A stretch of 64,000 nt of DNA from Tigriopus japonicus. Its lineage: Eukaryota; Arthropoda; Copepoda; Harpacticoida; Harpacticidae. How positions within the stretch are numbered: position 1 is the stretch's first letter; each line of letters starts with the position of its first letter. The stretch covers positions 10,653,331-10,717,330 of the forward strand of contig CM021318.1 in assembly GCA_010645155.1 (NCBI GenBank), given 5' to 3'. Shown piece by piece: positions 1 to 14,500 of this stretch. A model generated the notes under the pieces. The model saw only the letters and a program-made list of their open reading frames with translations. It had not been told where the DNA came from and did not search any database. Position numbers and translations under genes: made by a program.

Positions 1-3000
1 GCTAATAAGAATGGTACCACAGACGACGAAGACTTTCCCGACGAGATTTTCTATCTCCCCACATCCAGCAATCACATATCAGATTCCTGAAATCGATGTC
101 TGCAACTTGTTTTCTACTTACACACTCATACCCACGCAATTGTGAAGACCTTTAAGGTGCTAGCTACTTCCCTAATCAGCTCTCTTGAGCCTCAGGAAGG
201 AAGTCCACAACAACAACGACGACGATGATGACGACGAAGATAACGATGATGAAGGAAAGAAAGAAAGAAAAAAATAAGGCAGAAGCATGACATAAATAGA
301 TGTTACGAAAAGGTCTTCTCCTTCAGCTAGAAGTTCAGATTGAAGTACAATCACTGCCATTTACAGAGTAATTTCTCATCATGACGTGCCAACAATAATA
401 ATCGCAACAATAGCTACATTCCTCATGACTAGAGGAAAGTCAGCCTTAGTTCCAATAGTCAACGGTTGGTCTTTTCGGCTTCTGTCGAAGGGGCCTCGAA
501 AGTTGGCCATTTGTATTTGTTACCGATGCCCAGTATTTTGTATGTGACCAACAAAATAAAGCATGTCTCTCAACAAATATTTCATGGCTGATGACTATCA
601 TGACAGTGACGACGACGATGCTCAAACCATACCGATCTGGTCCAAGGAAGTGTAAACTGGGCCAACAAATGAGTCCTCAGCCATGACCTTGACTCAAACG
701 GCTCAAAGCCAACTAGGATGGTTCATTCCTTTGAGCGAGTACACAACAAGAGTAGAAGTAGTAGTGGCACAGTAGCCCAATACGGAGTACCAGTAGTGCG
801 CTCTCAAGGGGAAGAAGTCAAAGTTCTCGGTGATAAATGATGTTGCCGGAAACTTGGCAACCATCACATAATTTGAGAGCTCATCGCTGCCAGCTCTCAA
901 GCAAAGTAAGCAAGCTTTGTCAGCTAAAGTAGATGAGCAAAAGCTCCTTCAAGCTTTGTAGTGTATCAGTAGCAGCATCAGCCAAAGCAATAAGGAAATC
1001 ATATCCCCCTTTATTTTGCAAGCCGATCACGTTTGAGGTACACAAGCTTAACATGGCTCGAGCAGAAAAAGTTTGGGCCAAACATAAAAAAAGTATATCG
1101 ATGCATTTGCTTAACGTATAAAAATATTCAAAAAGGTCGATGATTTGTCAAATATCAAACGCTTTTGAAACGAGGCAACTTGATAAAAACCCCGGTTGGC
1201 AAAGGCATTGGCAAAATTTCTCGGAAATTTGATGCACTAAGGCCAGGTGCAAATGTAGTTTTCAAACGTGTCCACACATCAAATGCTTACCGGAAATTTC
1301 CAGCAAGAGAAACGTTGACAAAATCGTTTTTTTCCTTACGTTTAGAGGAAAGTCCTCTACACATCATACGTTTAAGGATTTTTTAAATCCTTAATATAAT
1401 TTTCAAAATTCAAAAGGACTTAATCTCAAATCTAGTGTTATCAATGCAATCAACAAACCTTCCAAACAGAACGCTACATATGCATCCCCACATATTATGA
1501 TTCCCGTTTTTAATACCCTGGTGGTCACAAAAAAGCAAAGCTCGACTTCCAATTTTGCAGCGTACTATTCAAATTGGTGGGCTGACTATTCAAGGGAGAA
1601 ATTGAATTCTTCCACTTCTTTTTGCAAATACTTTATGCACAAGCGACCAGCATCTGTCAACAACAGGATGGAGAAAGAGAGCAAGCACTCTCATAACTGG
1701 ATTCAATGCATGCACACATTTCCTGATGAACAAAAATGGAAAAGGGATCCCAACCTCATATGATATTTGTGCAGGAAGGGTTTTAATCGTTTGAGATATT
1801 TTACTCTTTGTTATTCGTAATATCCGAGAAAATTCGAGAAGTAAGCTGTGAAATAAAAAGTAACTTTTATTTCCTACCAAGACCCCATCTTTCGATTGAC
1901 AAGAGTGACTCTCACTTCGATTGTACTGTAGACCATTAAAAGCTTAAGCTCCTCTTCTTGTCGTTTTGCTGTAATTCTAGGGCATGTAACATCCTTGCCT
2001 TCGTCCTTGCAAAATTGTGAACTTGCCAAAAAGCGCCCAAGTCACGTCTACAGTCTATCCACGTATTCAAGTCAAACTGGATAGAGCGCCTTTCCACAAG
2101 CTCTGCACTGATCTACACTGAACTTGAAAGCGTAGATGAGTTTTAGATCGACCGGTAGCTCAACCAAGAAAAAAGGTCAAGGTGCTAACAAGAAGAAAGG
2201 CCAACACTCAATATATTTTCGCAATAACAATAACGTAGGTATTGTTTCACCTAACTGTATTCATTGAGAAGAAGGTAAAAATCCTTTGCTAACAAAGGCT
2301 CTAATTTACCAACATACTTATTTTCCATAGGTAACGTTAAACAATGTGTATTTTCAAAAATATGTATCTATTGCACTTTTACATTGTTCAATTGATATGG
2401 TTAGTTCAACTATTGACTTGAAAAATTTCATACCACCCAAGAATGAGACATCATATGTTGGAATGATTCCATGATTCCTTTTATGTTACTTGTGTTTAAA
2501 AACGGAAATATAGCACAAGCTCTCTAATTTTGTCTGTTATCTTATCCTAGCTCTTTCTGTGCTTGAAGGAAGATCTTGCTGGTCAAGGCTGATGTTTTGA
2601 GAGAGCTCCAGATTCTGGACACGATTTCTTGTCGCTTTCATGGACCACTTCATGCTCAATTGACCAAAGGTGCAAATTGGACAGGAGACATGAAAACATG
2701 AAACGGTGGTCAGAATACAAAATCGGTTGCGCCTTTAATCGCTTAGAACCACGCCAAGAAGACGATCAAGTCTAGATTTCCTGAGATCATCACGCGCTTA
2801 CTTTGTGCACTGAAGACCAGTACAATTAGGGCACAAAAAACAAGGCCGTGACAAATAGGGGACCCATGATTCTTCTCCCTTCTTTCCCGAGCCGAGGTCA
2901 AACAAGTAGATCTCCAAAAACATTACTCAATTATAGGAGCCCTTGCAAGTTGGAGGAATGTACATTAACCATAATGGAATCTAGTTAGCAACAGTGGTAG

Positions 3001-6000
3001 CGCCCAAAGCCACAACAACTTGTGAGCGCGCGGCCCATTTTCGATTCCTCTTCTGGGGAAGCACCCCTAAATCATGGAACTACAGAGTTCTTGGACTGGT
3101 CTTCTCTTACCCAACTTTCTGGATCGACAAGTGGGTCTACCCGAGGGTTTACGAGGAACAGACTGATATATCGAGATAAAAACGCTCTCGATTCGGTCAA
3201 TTGTTTCATTGTACGAGGAAAACTGAAAAGGGAACACACACTCGAATGGTTCAGAAGTCCTTGGAGCATTACGAACATGGCCAAAGATTTTCCATCTCTT
3301 ATTCAAACACATTTGACCTTCAAGCGTGGAATTATACCATGGAATATGAATGGCCCCACAAGCTTGCATCTGCTATTGGATTGCCCAGATTTTAGAGTTC
3401 CTTGCTCCAACGAAAAGCTAAATGGAACTTTTACTCACGATGATAGGGTTGGCCTTTAGCCTTGAAACCCATTGCGCTTGTGGACGAGCAAAAAATGGCG
3501 AGCCGTCTTTGCTAAAAGTTGGAAAGCCGTGCAAAATAAACTTTCAAGCCTGCTTTTAAGCCAGTGGCATGTCCTGGTGCATCCCTTCATCGATGGCTTG
3601 GATTTGAAATTTTGAAAAGAACTAATGCTCGACTAATTATTTCTTTCTTGGCGATTTAGCCAACGTTACCTAATTTATGGTCTTTTGGGGTATTTGACGC
3701 GATGTGACACTTGTGTGAAATTTCGTTAGCTATTTCTACCTAACGTGGAAAGCGTGCATCTACACGTATCATACAAAATCGATAACCTCGCTTGAAAAAT
3801 ATTTCCCCAGTTTTCTTCACAATCCTTTCCTCCAAATTTCAAGCAAGTGCTAAAGAACTCGGTTTTCCTTCTTATTTCGTACTTCGACAGTCTAAAAACA
3901 TAAGAACGCGACTTTAGTCATGAATTCTCCCTTTCAGGAAGAGTCCTAAGTTCCTCCCTCGTTCAGTGCATTGCTCAACTCCAATATTATTGGCAGTTGA
4001 GCCCCACAGCTCAAGTCCGAGGTTAAAGTATACTATCTCTTGACCCCACCGTTCTGTCCCACATCTTTAAGATAAGATCAACCAAGGTCTCGAGCAGGGA
4101 ACGATCTGATACGTGGAATGGGACTTCCTTGAGAACCAATACACTGCTTGGGAGAGACAACTAGAAAGGAACCCGGAAACTCTACAGAAAACAATTCTGA
4201 GAACGACTACTTTGGACCTCTTTAAGGATATGTGGGTGCCTCCTTTTATTTTGCGTATCTTCAATTACATAAAGGACCAACTGAACATATTTGAAAACTC
4301 TCAATGCTACTCTAAGAGCAAAAACTCAATTTATAATCAGACGACTTTTGGGGCGGAGGACGTTACAGTGGTTTTGCCAAAAATTCAGCTCCATTAAAGA
4401 ACCTCGAGACGCAAAGAATGAATGGCCCGAGGGTGATGTCAATCTAGATTTGGATCGGGCCATTGCCAAATTTCCCGATACGATCGATAGCACTAACATT
4501 ACAGTTGGCCTACAAGGTCCCTCCAAAGGAAACGAATGGCTTGATCTTTGATCCTCAATGTACAAGAACACAAATATAGAACAGTTGAACTAACAAAGAG
4601 CGAGCAATAGGCATGTCCATCCATCTTCCTATCTTTCTGAACGCTACATTTCGAATCCGGTCGCAAAATGAAAGAGGAAAAGTTTCCCCATGCACTTCCA
4701 AACCCCATCAATCTGGCAGTTTTATCTCGCATCGAAACTTTCTCGTCTTGCTTCGGAACAACATGACCCGATCGTGAGTAGATGGCGGCTGAAGGCCAAT
4801 TTCCAATTTCAAAGTCTCGGAATACGGATTTGTTTTGAGAAGTTTGATAGACATGTTTTAGGGCATGAGGATCGTCGTTTATGGGCAAGTTCGTCCAACT
4901 TCAGAGTTCAGACCCAGAAACTGAGGAGCCAATCCCACAAGAATTGCTTCTCGATTGAATTCACAGTGTTGTGGATAACGCATTTTGTGGAACGTTCTAT
5001 TTTAGTTTAAGAGGAATTTTGCAAGTCATAACAGATGCTGACTCTTTTTCAAGTCTAGTATGTTCCTTTACAAAACGAGGCTTACTAATTTTGAACGTCG
5101 TGTCTGAAATGATATGCATTAAAGAAAGTGGGATGAAATGAGATTTGATTAGGCTTAATATGAAGGAAATTCATAAGCAAATAAAGGAATGACTAAATAC
5201 AATTGTAAATTTCTTATTTGGAAAATATCTAAGGCTCACAGTTGACGAGCTCTGATCTGATTAAGGGCACCACTGCATTTCTTCGTATTTGTCGAACAAT
5301 CTTTAGTCGTAAAAACATAGATAACGATAACATGGTTTTTTATTAACTTATAGACCTGACATTTATCAAAAGTAAAATGGAACATATCCAAACGGCCATT
5401 TCTTCATGAATGGCTATAAAAACCTTGTGCATGTCAAAATGGTTTTCCTTTTTTAAGGGAGACTTTTTGAACAATTAGCGTATCTTTCATATATTTTTGC
5501 TTTGAACTCTGCCAATCTTGACTTGTGCATGAAATAAAGCAATGTAAGTAATTCCCACTACAAGGAATGCGATTCTCCATATTATTTGCTGAATTATTTG
5601 ACTTGCAGACCAGCCTTTATTAGTTGACAAATCGCCTCTTACATTGCTGTATTTAATGCACAAATCGCGATTGGTCGTCAAAATTGAGGTAAAATTTCGA
5701 TGTGAAAGAATATGAGTAATGGGATAAAAAGAAAAATTTGTGCGTGTTGGATTTAAATCCATCATATCATACAATTCGTTGCAAATAAAGTACGCTGCAA
5801 AACTTGTTAAAATCACCTTGATTTTTAGAATCAAGAAAAAAAAACGATTCGTAGAAATATATTGCATTGTCATTTCTAACCTTATTGAACATCATATCGT
5901 CAACATTTCTATTTGATTTCAGAAATGAATAGTATTAGATATTTTTTAACAAAAACAATATTTACGCAACAAATAATTGAAACATTTCAAAGTCGCCCAC

Positions 6001-8139
6001 TTTAAACACAAACTTTAGTTATAAAAGGATTAAGGTAAGATTAAACATTTGTTTTTAGATTCCTCATTCATCTAACAACAAAAACTCTTTTCAATAAAAA
6101 CAACACAGTCAAAAAAATATTTTTTCCTTGATCGATTGATAACATGATCAAATACGAGCAAATAAAAGGAAGACTATCAAGTAACTTTTTGATAAGCTTA
6201 TGAAGTCATTACCTACTATTATGTTTGATCATTTCTTTTCCTACTGTAAGATTATTGATCATACTTCTGTGTTAATTAAAAATGCTTTGAAATTCTTCGA
6301 AAATCTTTTCGAATTTTCATTAGAGCCTTTTCATCAAGAAATGTCCTTGTCAATACCTCTTTCTTAAAAAGGTTCATCCAGCAATGATGAGAAATGACTT
6401 GCTCGTCAAGAATATCGATCGAAATATTTCAGTTCGTTTGCACTTGTCAAGTAATTCTTAATAAGGTTTAAGGAGCAAAACGATCGCAAATAAGTGTACA
6501 GCAAGGTATGTAATTCACTGACATATGGGCGCAGTTTTGAACTATTTCTTCTATTTATGCTCAAATATTGTTTGTTTAATGCAAATCGATGATTGAAGCT
6601 CATTTAACATTGACTTTGCATTCGTTTTCTTGATGATCTCTTTCTAAACAATGACATAAAATCGCTGAAGGACAGTATTACTGATAATTTTGCACAAAGA
6701 ATATTTACCTTGGTATAAATAAAGATCCACGAGTAAACCTTCAAAGATCTCTTTTTAAAACTATGCGCAATTGTCGTTTGTACACTTGTTCGGTTCGATC
6801 ACTCGGCACCTAAAATTGAAACATGTTTTGATAACATTACCTACAAGATAGGGTAGCTACAATTTAAACCCCCGGGTTTAGATTTTTATCCGGGATGTTA
6901 TCTAGGTTCCAAATAAAATGATGCATAACGCTGAAACCTTATAAGCATAATTGAAGCCTAACTTCAAGTTAATTCATTTGAGAAGAAATATTTACGTTCG
7001 CTCTAAATTTTGAATAAATTATATTTTTGTAATACCCAGGCAATTGAAACCGTCACTCTTTCTTAACATCCAAGAAGACCCACAATCAGCTGTTAGTATA
7101 AAGTTCAGGGCTGCTTTTATTTCTGACCCATGCCATTTTCTACAAATAATTATGTCAGATTCAGATTTGAAAAATCTGGATCCTGATGATATCAAACCTA
7201 AAGATAAAAAGGCAATTTTTTGCAAGTTGTTGATTTTATTAGAAGCAAAATCACATACAGTTTAAGGTTGGTCTAATTCGTCAGCATTGTAGGAAAACTA
7301 ACTCGATAGATATATTTAAAATCAATGAGTGTGAGTGCGTTGCTCCAGCCTTTGATTGGCTTTCAGACAATTAGGTGGGTATAAAACGCTAGTGCAAAGT
7401 TGTCGAAGCAACCTACATTGTTTTGATAGTTTATGCACATATGATAATCTCATTATATATTGAGCTGACGTTTTGGACACGGCGAGGCCGGTTTTCTTCC
7501 GAAGGGACGCCGGTTGAGGCATTGGTGTGCGATTAAAGTGATCTTGGGCGTGACAAATTGGATCAATGCAATTTCATTTTCTTTTTAAAACCAAATGCAA
7601 AGCCGCTTACACATTTTTGGTGGTCATTAGCCGTATGTAAGGTGTAAACGGTACTTCTCGTTTTGATTTCAACAGGCTGACCGCGCATAATGTTGTAACT
7701 CGAACTCCGCTCGCGAACTTGCTGAAACGAGGTTTCCGTAGCACAGAACATGAACTTTTCGGTTTTGCAACTGCCGGTCGTGCAGTATTTCTCCCGTTTA
7801 TGCATATTAATTAGCTTATCCAATCATAACCAAGACGGCAAGACTGATCCCGTCAACGTGTGGCGCTGAGTCTGCCAAACAGCCACAAACCCCAAGCTGT
7901 CCAGCCAAATCTGCAGGACATCTCACTATCTGTCTCTCTCTCTCTGTCTTGGCTTCCATCCATTTATTCCCTCAAAGATTACCCAAACCCCACAGACAGG
8001 ACGGTCCTCTCATCTTCACGAATCGCGGGTGAAATCTGTTTGGCGGCGAACCCGCCGCGACACGTGAACCCTCCCCCTTTGTTCTGGGCGAGAAGTTTAC
8101 TAATCCACGAGTGAGTGAGTGAGTGACTTGAGAAGGAGG
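1..8139. other. gene-poor 5' region, no gene recognised
   Basis: I see no protein I recognise on either strand in these 8 kb. The longest open frames (for example 145 codons at 3022-3459 + and 128 codons at 5487-5873 -) have no family signature. The frame at 5487-5873 has two hydrophobic stretches and could be a decayed membrane-protein exon, but this is a guess. Near 210-275 there is a mixed trinucleotide run followed by a (GAAA)n run. The DNA between 5 and 7 kb is strongly AT-rich. The last 200 bases before 8140 probably contain the promoter and 5' UTR of the RS-rich gene. Confidence 0.6.
207..275. repeat. trinucleotide and (GAAA)n microsatellite
   Basis: A run built from AAC, GAC and GAT triplets at about 207-252 passes directly into four GAAA units and a poly-A stretch. 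It is a simple sequence repeat with no coding evidence. Confidence 0.8.
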
Positions 8140-10804
8140 ATGGCGGCCGTGACGCAATCCTCTTCTTCGTCTGCGAGCTCGGCTCAAGACCTCCTCAAGC
8201 CGGATCCGGAGACCCAGGCCACCGATCAAGCGCAAGATGAGGATGAGGAAGACCTAGAGGCTTTGCGATTGGCCGCGTTGAGCTCGATCAAGGCCAAGAA
8301 ACCGGCGTACGTGGTCCAAGCTCATGCCAAAAATCAGAATCTGTTGGCCATCATCCCGGTCGATGACAAACGAGGCGGTCCACGCCCCCATCGACGACCT
8401 ACTCCGCCCCTCCCGCCGGAGTTTGACGCCTCCGTGCCACCTCCGGGTTGGGCGCCACCCATTGGGCGCGATTTGACGCGTTTACCTTCGGTGGGCGGGA
8501 CGAGCAGCGCCTTAATAGGTACTGTGCGCCCTCATCGCCGATCTCCGCCCTCTCGAGGGTCTTATGAATCCGGATCGACCCGTGGCTCGTGGTCGGGATC
8601 GGGTCGTCGCTCGCCTTATCGCGAACGGCGTCGTTCTAGCCCACCGAAAACCGCGCAAGAGAGCGAATCCGAATATTCGGAGTATTCGGAATATGTCACG
8701 GATTCCGAGGCCGAACTCGAAGGTGAGATCACGACCGAACCGACCTCCCAAAAGACCAGTACTGAGCGTAAAGTTCGATCGCAATTGTCCAAGGAATCGG
8801 CTAAGAACGACGAAGACGATGTGTTACAAGTGGATTGCACCGATGAATTCACCACCTTTCTCAATGAGTTTGAGGAAGAATTAAAAGAAGATGAACCGGC
8901 CACATCGACCACAATCAAAAAGAAGAAAAGGGTGGTCAAGCGACGAAAGCGGGTCAAACCTACGTCCGGAATGAATCGGCGAGGCAGTTCACCCGATGGC
9001 ATCCGCCGTACTCGATCGCCGCCTCGACGATACTCCCGCAGCCCTTATCGAGTTCGATCGCCCTATCGTTCACGCCCCGTCAGTCCCATGGGTCGACGAC
9101 GTAGTCCTTCCCCTCGATATCGAAGGTCATCACCGGGTTATCGACCGCCACCTCGATACTCTCGATCACCCCGTCGGTATTCGCCGCCTTCTCGTCGACG
9201 ACGCACTCCTTCACCTCATTCCCGCGATCGAAGCTCACGATACTCGCCTAATCATGGACTACGCTTTGACCATCGAGCAGGATCCGCCCCCAAACATGAG
9301 GAGCGCCACACCCGTGAACGATTGAGTCCCCGACGCTTGATCGAGACGGAAGTCAAGTCGCGATCTCTTCCGCCTTCTCAAGATGAGCCGAAAACATCTC
9401 GGAAATCTTCTGATCGGTTGGTCAATGGAAATAAGGGTCCTCCTGACCATGAGAATCTTTCGGTTGAGGAACGGTCCAAAGCCGAAGAGGAGCGAGAATT
9501 TCAAGCCAAACTGAAGCAGCTCCCATCCCCAGAACGGGAAAGATTGCTAGCGCGCCATGCTAAATTTGCTCAACCTTTATCGAGTTCATTGACAGCTGAA
9601 AAAAAGGTCATATCCTTGAAGTCGGTGAAAGTTGGGCGGATTCTCACGGACAAGGACGAGGAAAACTACGCTCCGCCGACCAAATTGCCAAATCGATTGA
9701 ACTCGGAAGATGGTGGAGATTCGATTTCGCTCTCTGTGGATGACACTCTCGACATGTTCCAGGAAGAAAAAGCCAGGGCAGTGAAAGTGACGGATATGCG
9801 TCAAAAATTGAGAAACAAAAAAGGTTTGTTAGAAATGCATACGAACAATCCAGAAACAAGAGGACTAATTAATGTCGTTGGTTCAAATTTTAGGTGCTCC
9901 TCAACCCGACCCACAAACCGACCTTCGCGTCCAATTGCATCAGAAACGACGTCGTCATGTAATAACGGGGCAAGATCATCTACCAGCCCATCTTGATCTC
10001 GAGGAGTTGAGCAATGACAAATTCGATGAATCTTTGGAGCATGCCAAGCTCAGTCCCTCGGATGATTCCTTGGAAGCTGGTCACAGCGATGAAGAGGAAT
10101 CTCAATCCATCCTGTCTCGAAAATTGCATACCAGAGCATCCCTTCCCAAACCTCACAAGAGAATCGTTCTAGGCGGCTCTGACGAGAATGAATTGGAAAC
10201 CCGGATAGTCAAGCGATCTGCAACAATGGCCAGTCTTGGCCCCAGCCCCAAGAAAAAGTGAGTTTGATCGCTTTCCTTTTTTATCCCTAACGTACAAGCC
10301 ATTAATTACTCCGGGTCTTGAAACTCATTTTTCAGGTCTGTCATGGACAGGCTGGGTGAACCTGTACATATCCCAAGCGTGTCCATTTCCGGCGTCATGT
10401 CGCCGTCCTCGTCTCCTCCTCTTGCTACTTCTCATCATCATCATCATCTTCACCGTCATCTCGATCCTCGACGGAAAGTCATATCTCCCGTGGAAAGAGA
10501 TCACGACGACGACGAGGAGAAATCGCCGCGGGATCCCTCCGCTTGGTCCTCATCGAAAATAGTTTCAAAGTCACCTTCAAAGAAAGATAAGAAAAAAGAG
10601 AAACGAGAAAAAAAGGAGAAGAAGAAAGCCAAGAAGGCCAAAAAGGACAAGAAGAAGAAGAAAAAATCGACAACAGCTCAATCGTCAGACGAAGACGATG
10701 ACGACGATGACGAAGAGCGAAACGATCACGATGTGCAGCCAGAACTGAATCCGGAGGAAGAGGAATTGTTCTCATTCTTCGAGAATCAGACCAGCGATAT
10801 TTGA
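8140..10804 (+). CDS. arginine/serine-rich nuclear-type protein, three exons
   Basis: Unassigned protein of 838 residues built from exons 8140-9823, 9894-10257 and 10336-10804. Both introns (70 and 78 nt) have GT-AG ends and their phases (1 and 2) join the frames exactly. ATG 8140 is the first ATG after an in-frame stop at 8116. After an acidic stretch the N-terminus has a helix LEALRLAALSSIKAKKP (about residues 40-56), then a proline-rich part with PPPGW. Residues of about 130-400 contain many RS, SP and RYSR motifs typical of SR-related splicing or nuclear-speckle proteins. The C-terminus is a lysine-rich block followed by an acidic tail ending in ELFSFFENQTSDI. There is no RRM, zinc finger or enzyme motif. 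A role in RNA processing is inferred only from composition. An AATAAA at 11512-11517 may be its polyadenylation signal. Confidence 0.82.
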
Positions 10805-11563
10805 GGCGCAGACTCGCTACATTTTCCCGCCGGACTCGCTATTCTATGTTCATGTGTGGTTGACTTTCAGGATATCTGTGGACAGATGCACGCGCAGTTA
10901 TTTTTCTCCATTTTTTGTTAATTTTTTTGCTTTTACATTTTTTTTGTAATCTCACATTGTTAAACGCGTCTAAAATCGGCTGTCTCATTGGTCCGTGGGA
11001 AAACAGTATCTACTTTCAGCCTGTCAATCAAGTCCACAAAGGAAGAACACATGTCCAAGATCATATAACTGCTCGGCTGACTAGGTAAGTGGGTCAAGCT
11101 CTCAATCTCATGTGTCTTTAAACCGCATTGGGCCATTGCCAAGCCAACCATGTTGTAGCCAGCGAAAAAAATGACTAATTATTCATATTTATTATTATAT
11201 CTTATTACTACCACAAAGACAGCTATCAATATTACTATTTTATCTATATATATTTGTCTATATATATTCCTGTGATATATTAAGTTGCGAAGCTCATTTG
11301 CCTCAAGTCTTCACCTCAAACCTCAAGAATGACTCAGAAACGTGGCTGTGATTACAAATCCTCCGTGTTATGTTCAGTATTCCCAACGATATTGATGATC
11401 CTAACATGATAATATGTGTCGATGTTTTCTCAATCCTTTCAGGTTAAAAACCATTCATTCTGCCTCAATCAAAAACCAACATGGTTTTCAATACGTTCAG
11501 CGAGATGAGAAAATAAAACGAAGTCCCCTCAGCATCAAAAATACACCGTTTTATTCATCAATT
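10805..11563. other. convergent 3' flanks of the RS gene and ELP1
   Basis: No coding sequence is supported here. The stretch is AT-rich with a TATATA run near 11245-11270. It carries AATAAA on the + strand at 11512-11517 and AATAAA on the - strand at 11555-11550, so the two convergent transcripts probably end within tens of bases of each other. Confidence 0.6.
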
Positions 11564-14500
11564 TCAGCCATTAGGACAAGTCAAGATTTGCAATTTCCAT
11601 GATTCGCTCGGCACATCGAACGGAGGGTTTCGCAAATGAGCGTCTGAAAAACAAAGATAGATAGCCATAGTCTTAAGTTTTTTGCCACCAAAACACTGGT
11701 GGACAACTTGTTTCTTAAACTGCATTACCTAACAAGTTGTATTCCGGGCAATAATCCTCGTTGGGACGTTTGTTATTCACAATGTCGGCTGTGGTCGAAT
11801 TAGGACCAAACTGGTTCCGATCTGTTTCCGACACTTGTCCCGATGATTCCAGAGAAGGACTTGTCTTCCAGATAGAGGGGATGGCCATTTTTACAAGTTC
11901 GAGTGTTTGTGACAAGTCCCTTTGAATTTTGGTTGCCGTTTCCAATTCATCGATTTGAACGAGATCACGTAAGAGTTTACCAACTTCCGCTGTTTTCATA
12001 TAAAGTCAAGGATAACTAAACAAAAGTTTGACTAAAAAAACAACATCTTTGGTGTTACTGTACCGGTTGATTTGTAAATAGTTGTGATAAGCTCATGAAG
12101 TGAGCGAATCAGACCCAAATCTTCGTAAACACTCCCTTCTTTCGTGGAATGCTTCTTTCTCTCATGTTTTCTCCGATTCCTGCTAGATTTTGACCTCTGC
12201 GTGTTTCTAAGAATTTGTAAGCACGATTGATAGATTAAGGGCTTGTAAACGAACATGGTTCCTAAGTTGAATTTTACCTCGTCTTTAAGGATGCTGGATT
12301 GGATTTCTTGCCAGATTGGGTCGACATAGTTCCAGTCATGCTTGTTGTGTCGGAATAGAGATCTGCATCTTCGATATTCAGATCAACATCCTCAAAATGT
12401 CCTTGCAACGCCTTGGTTTTCATGTCGAGAACTCCTTTAAGTCGATTGAGTTTTCCCAAAAACGTCTCTCTGTTCTGTTGAATCCTTTCCAACATGGTTT
12501 CACCAGACGATTTCAGAGATGGGATAAGATGTGTTTCTGTGAGAATAGACAAATCGATAAAAGAGGAGACTTGAACACAATCTTTAAAATTTAAGACCGT
12601 ACCTTGGAGATCAGGCCGTTTTAGCTTGGCGATCCATCGGAAAGCTTCATCCCAAGATTCTCCTTCAATAAGACACGCAACGCCTTCTTCACCATCATCA
12701 AGGTAGTCCATGTGAATCAAAGCTGCCTCCGAATATCGTCTTTCGCTTTTGAGTTCTTCCACAAGTCTCTGGCACAAAGCCAAAAACTCATTCTGCGGCA
12801 ATTTCATGGTTTGAGCCAGTCCCAAACAATACCTAAAATTAAGGGACCTTTCCCAGGCATCCAAAGCTTTTAGAGACCATCCTCCTCTTTGGTATGTGAG
12901 AGCGGCATCTTCGTAATATTTCTTCACCGTCAAATAGTCACCGTAGGCCTCACAAATGGACTAAAAGAATCCTTTGTGAAACAAATATAAGAAATACAAC
13001 AAATAAAATAATAGATACCTTGAAAAGTTTAGTTTTCTTTCGAAATATGTTAATCCCATCGATGTACAGCCTTTGGTTACGGATCACACCCAAGCATTCC
13101 TCATCATAGGTCGTATCTTGTTCTTGGGCGAGATTGCTCAAAGCTTTCGCATATCGCTTCAAATGAAGATCTATCTTAAACTTTCGATATGGCAAAGGAA
13201 GGGAACTAAGTTCGTTCATGAAGGGCAAATATTCCTTGGGATCCTTTTGTGACTTTGTCGCCACAAAGAGGACCAAATCGAAGTCATACATGCCCAAAGC
13301 TACGTCGAAAAGCTTATTCACGTCCACCAAAAGCAAAAGATAAAGCAAGGCATCCTCGGCAATACTCGAGTTTTGCGCTGGAAGCAACACATTGAATTGA
13401 AATACATTGAATTACTCACGATTTGAGGTGCTAACTCACCTCTTAAATTGTCGATCCGTTGAAGAGCACTCTCAAGGTCAGTTTTAGAGTTCTTGATCAA
13501 ACATGACACAATAGGGAGGATATATTTTTGCTCATTGGTAGCCAACACATCAAGCATCAAATCCGTAATGGTGTCAACTTTGTTTGAATTCTCGGGCCAA
13601 TCAAAAGGCTTGGGTACTTCTGGATATATCGAAGAATACATGGTTAAGGTGCAATCTTCGTTTCTACAAATCCAAAGAACAAGCACGTTATGAAAAGTGG
13701 ATAAAATATCAAGCCACTGAACAGACGCCTTACGCTAAATCAGCCACAAAAAGACACAGCCTTGATATGTCTGGAACTTGTTCGATAAAACTACGGATGG
13801 ACTCTTGAAACATTCTAGGATTGTGATCAACTAACACGTTGAGATTGATTCGATGCTTTCGAAGTGTATCCATGGCTTTTCCATATTCCCCGTCGTCCAA
13901 CATGCTTTTCACGAGATAAAGAATCAGAGCTCTAGGATGAATCACTTCTAGATTGCCTCTTGGCATTTGCAAGACCACTTTTGAGTCTTTGGGAACTGCC
14001 ATCACGAGTTTAGAACCTCTTTCAAGGGCACGAACAGACTCGGAGAACCACGAGCTCTCGTTTTCAGCACGAGCCAAGTTGGCCAAGGGTAAACACCTCA
14101 ATTCATGCTTCATGGTCGTGGCCAACAAAAAGTCCGAGTGAACCACGAAGGATGAAATGTTTGAGGCAATCTCCTTGCCATCTAAATACAGACGATGCCT
14201 AGCAGTGAGGCCCAAGCAATGGTACAAGTCCTCTTTTGGGTCAGTCACGACAGCCATATCGAGGCATACATTTGGGTGTTGGAGGGAGCCGTTTGATAAC
14301 CAAGGTTTCAGTTCGGTATCATTGGGCTGGTATTTCAGCACCAACCCACTGACTAATTGCACGGCAGCCACATTTCCGCAAGGATCTCTTGAGATGGAAT
14401 AGATGGGCTCAGGGGCAATCAGAGTGAAAGATTGGGCACTCAACTCTTCGGAAACCTTGCGGACTTGAAGAGCTATCAGTTTGTCACTCTGTGAACCCAC

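Noticed and set aside
5487..5873. 128-codon - strand frame with hydrophobic segments, considered as a chemoreceptor fragment
   Set aside because: AT-rich DNA gives hydrophobic codons by composition, and no receptor signature is visible.
8119..8139. N-terminal extension of the RS protein from GTG
   Set aside because: It lies within a GAGT microsatellite and needs a non-ATG start; ATG 8140 is the first normal start after an in-frame stop.
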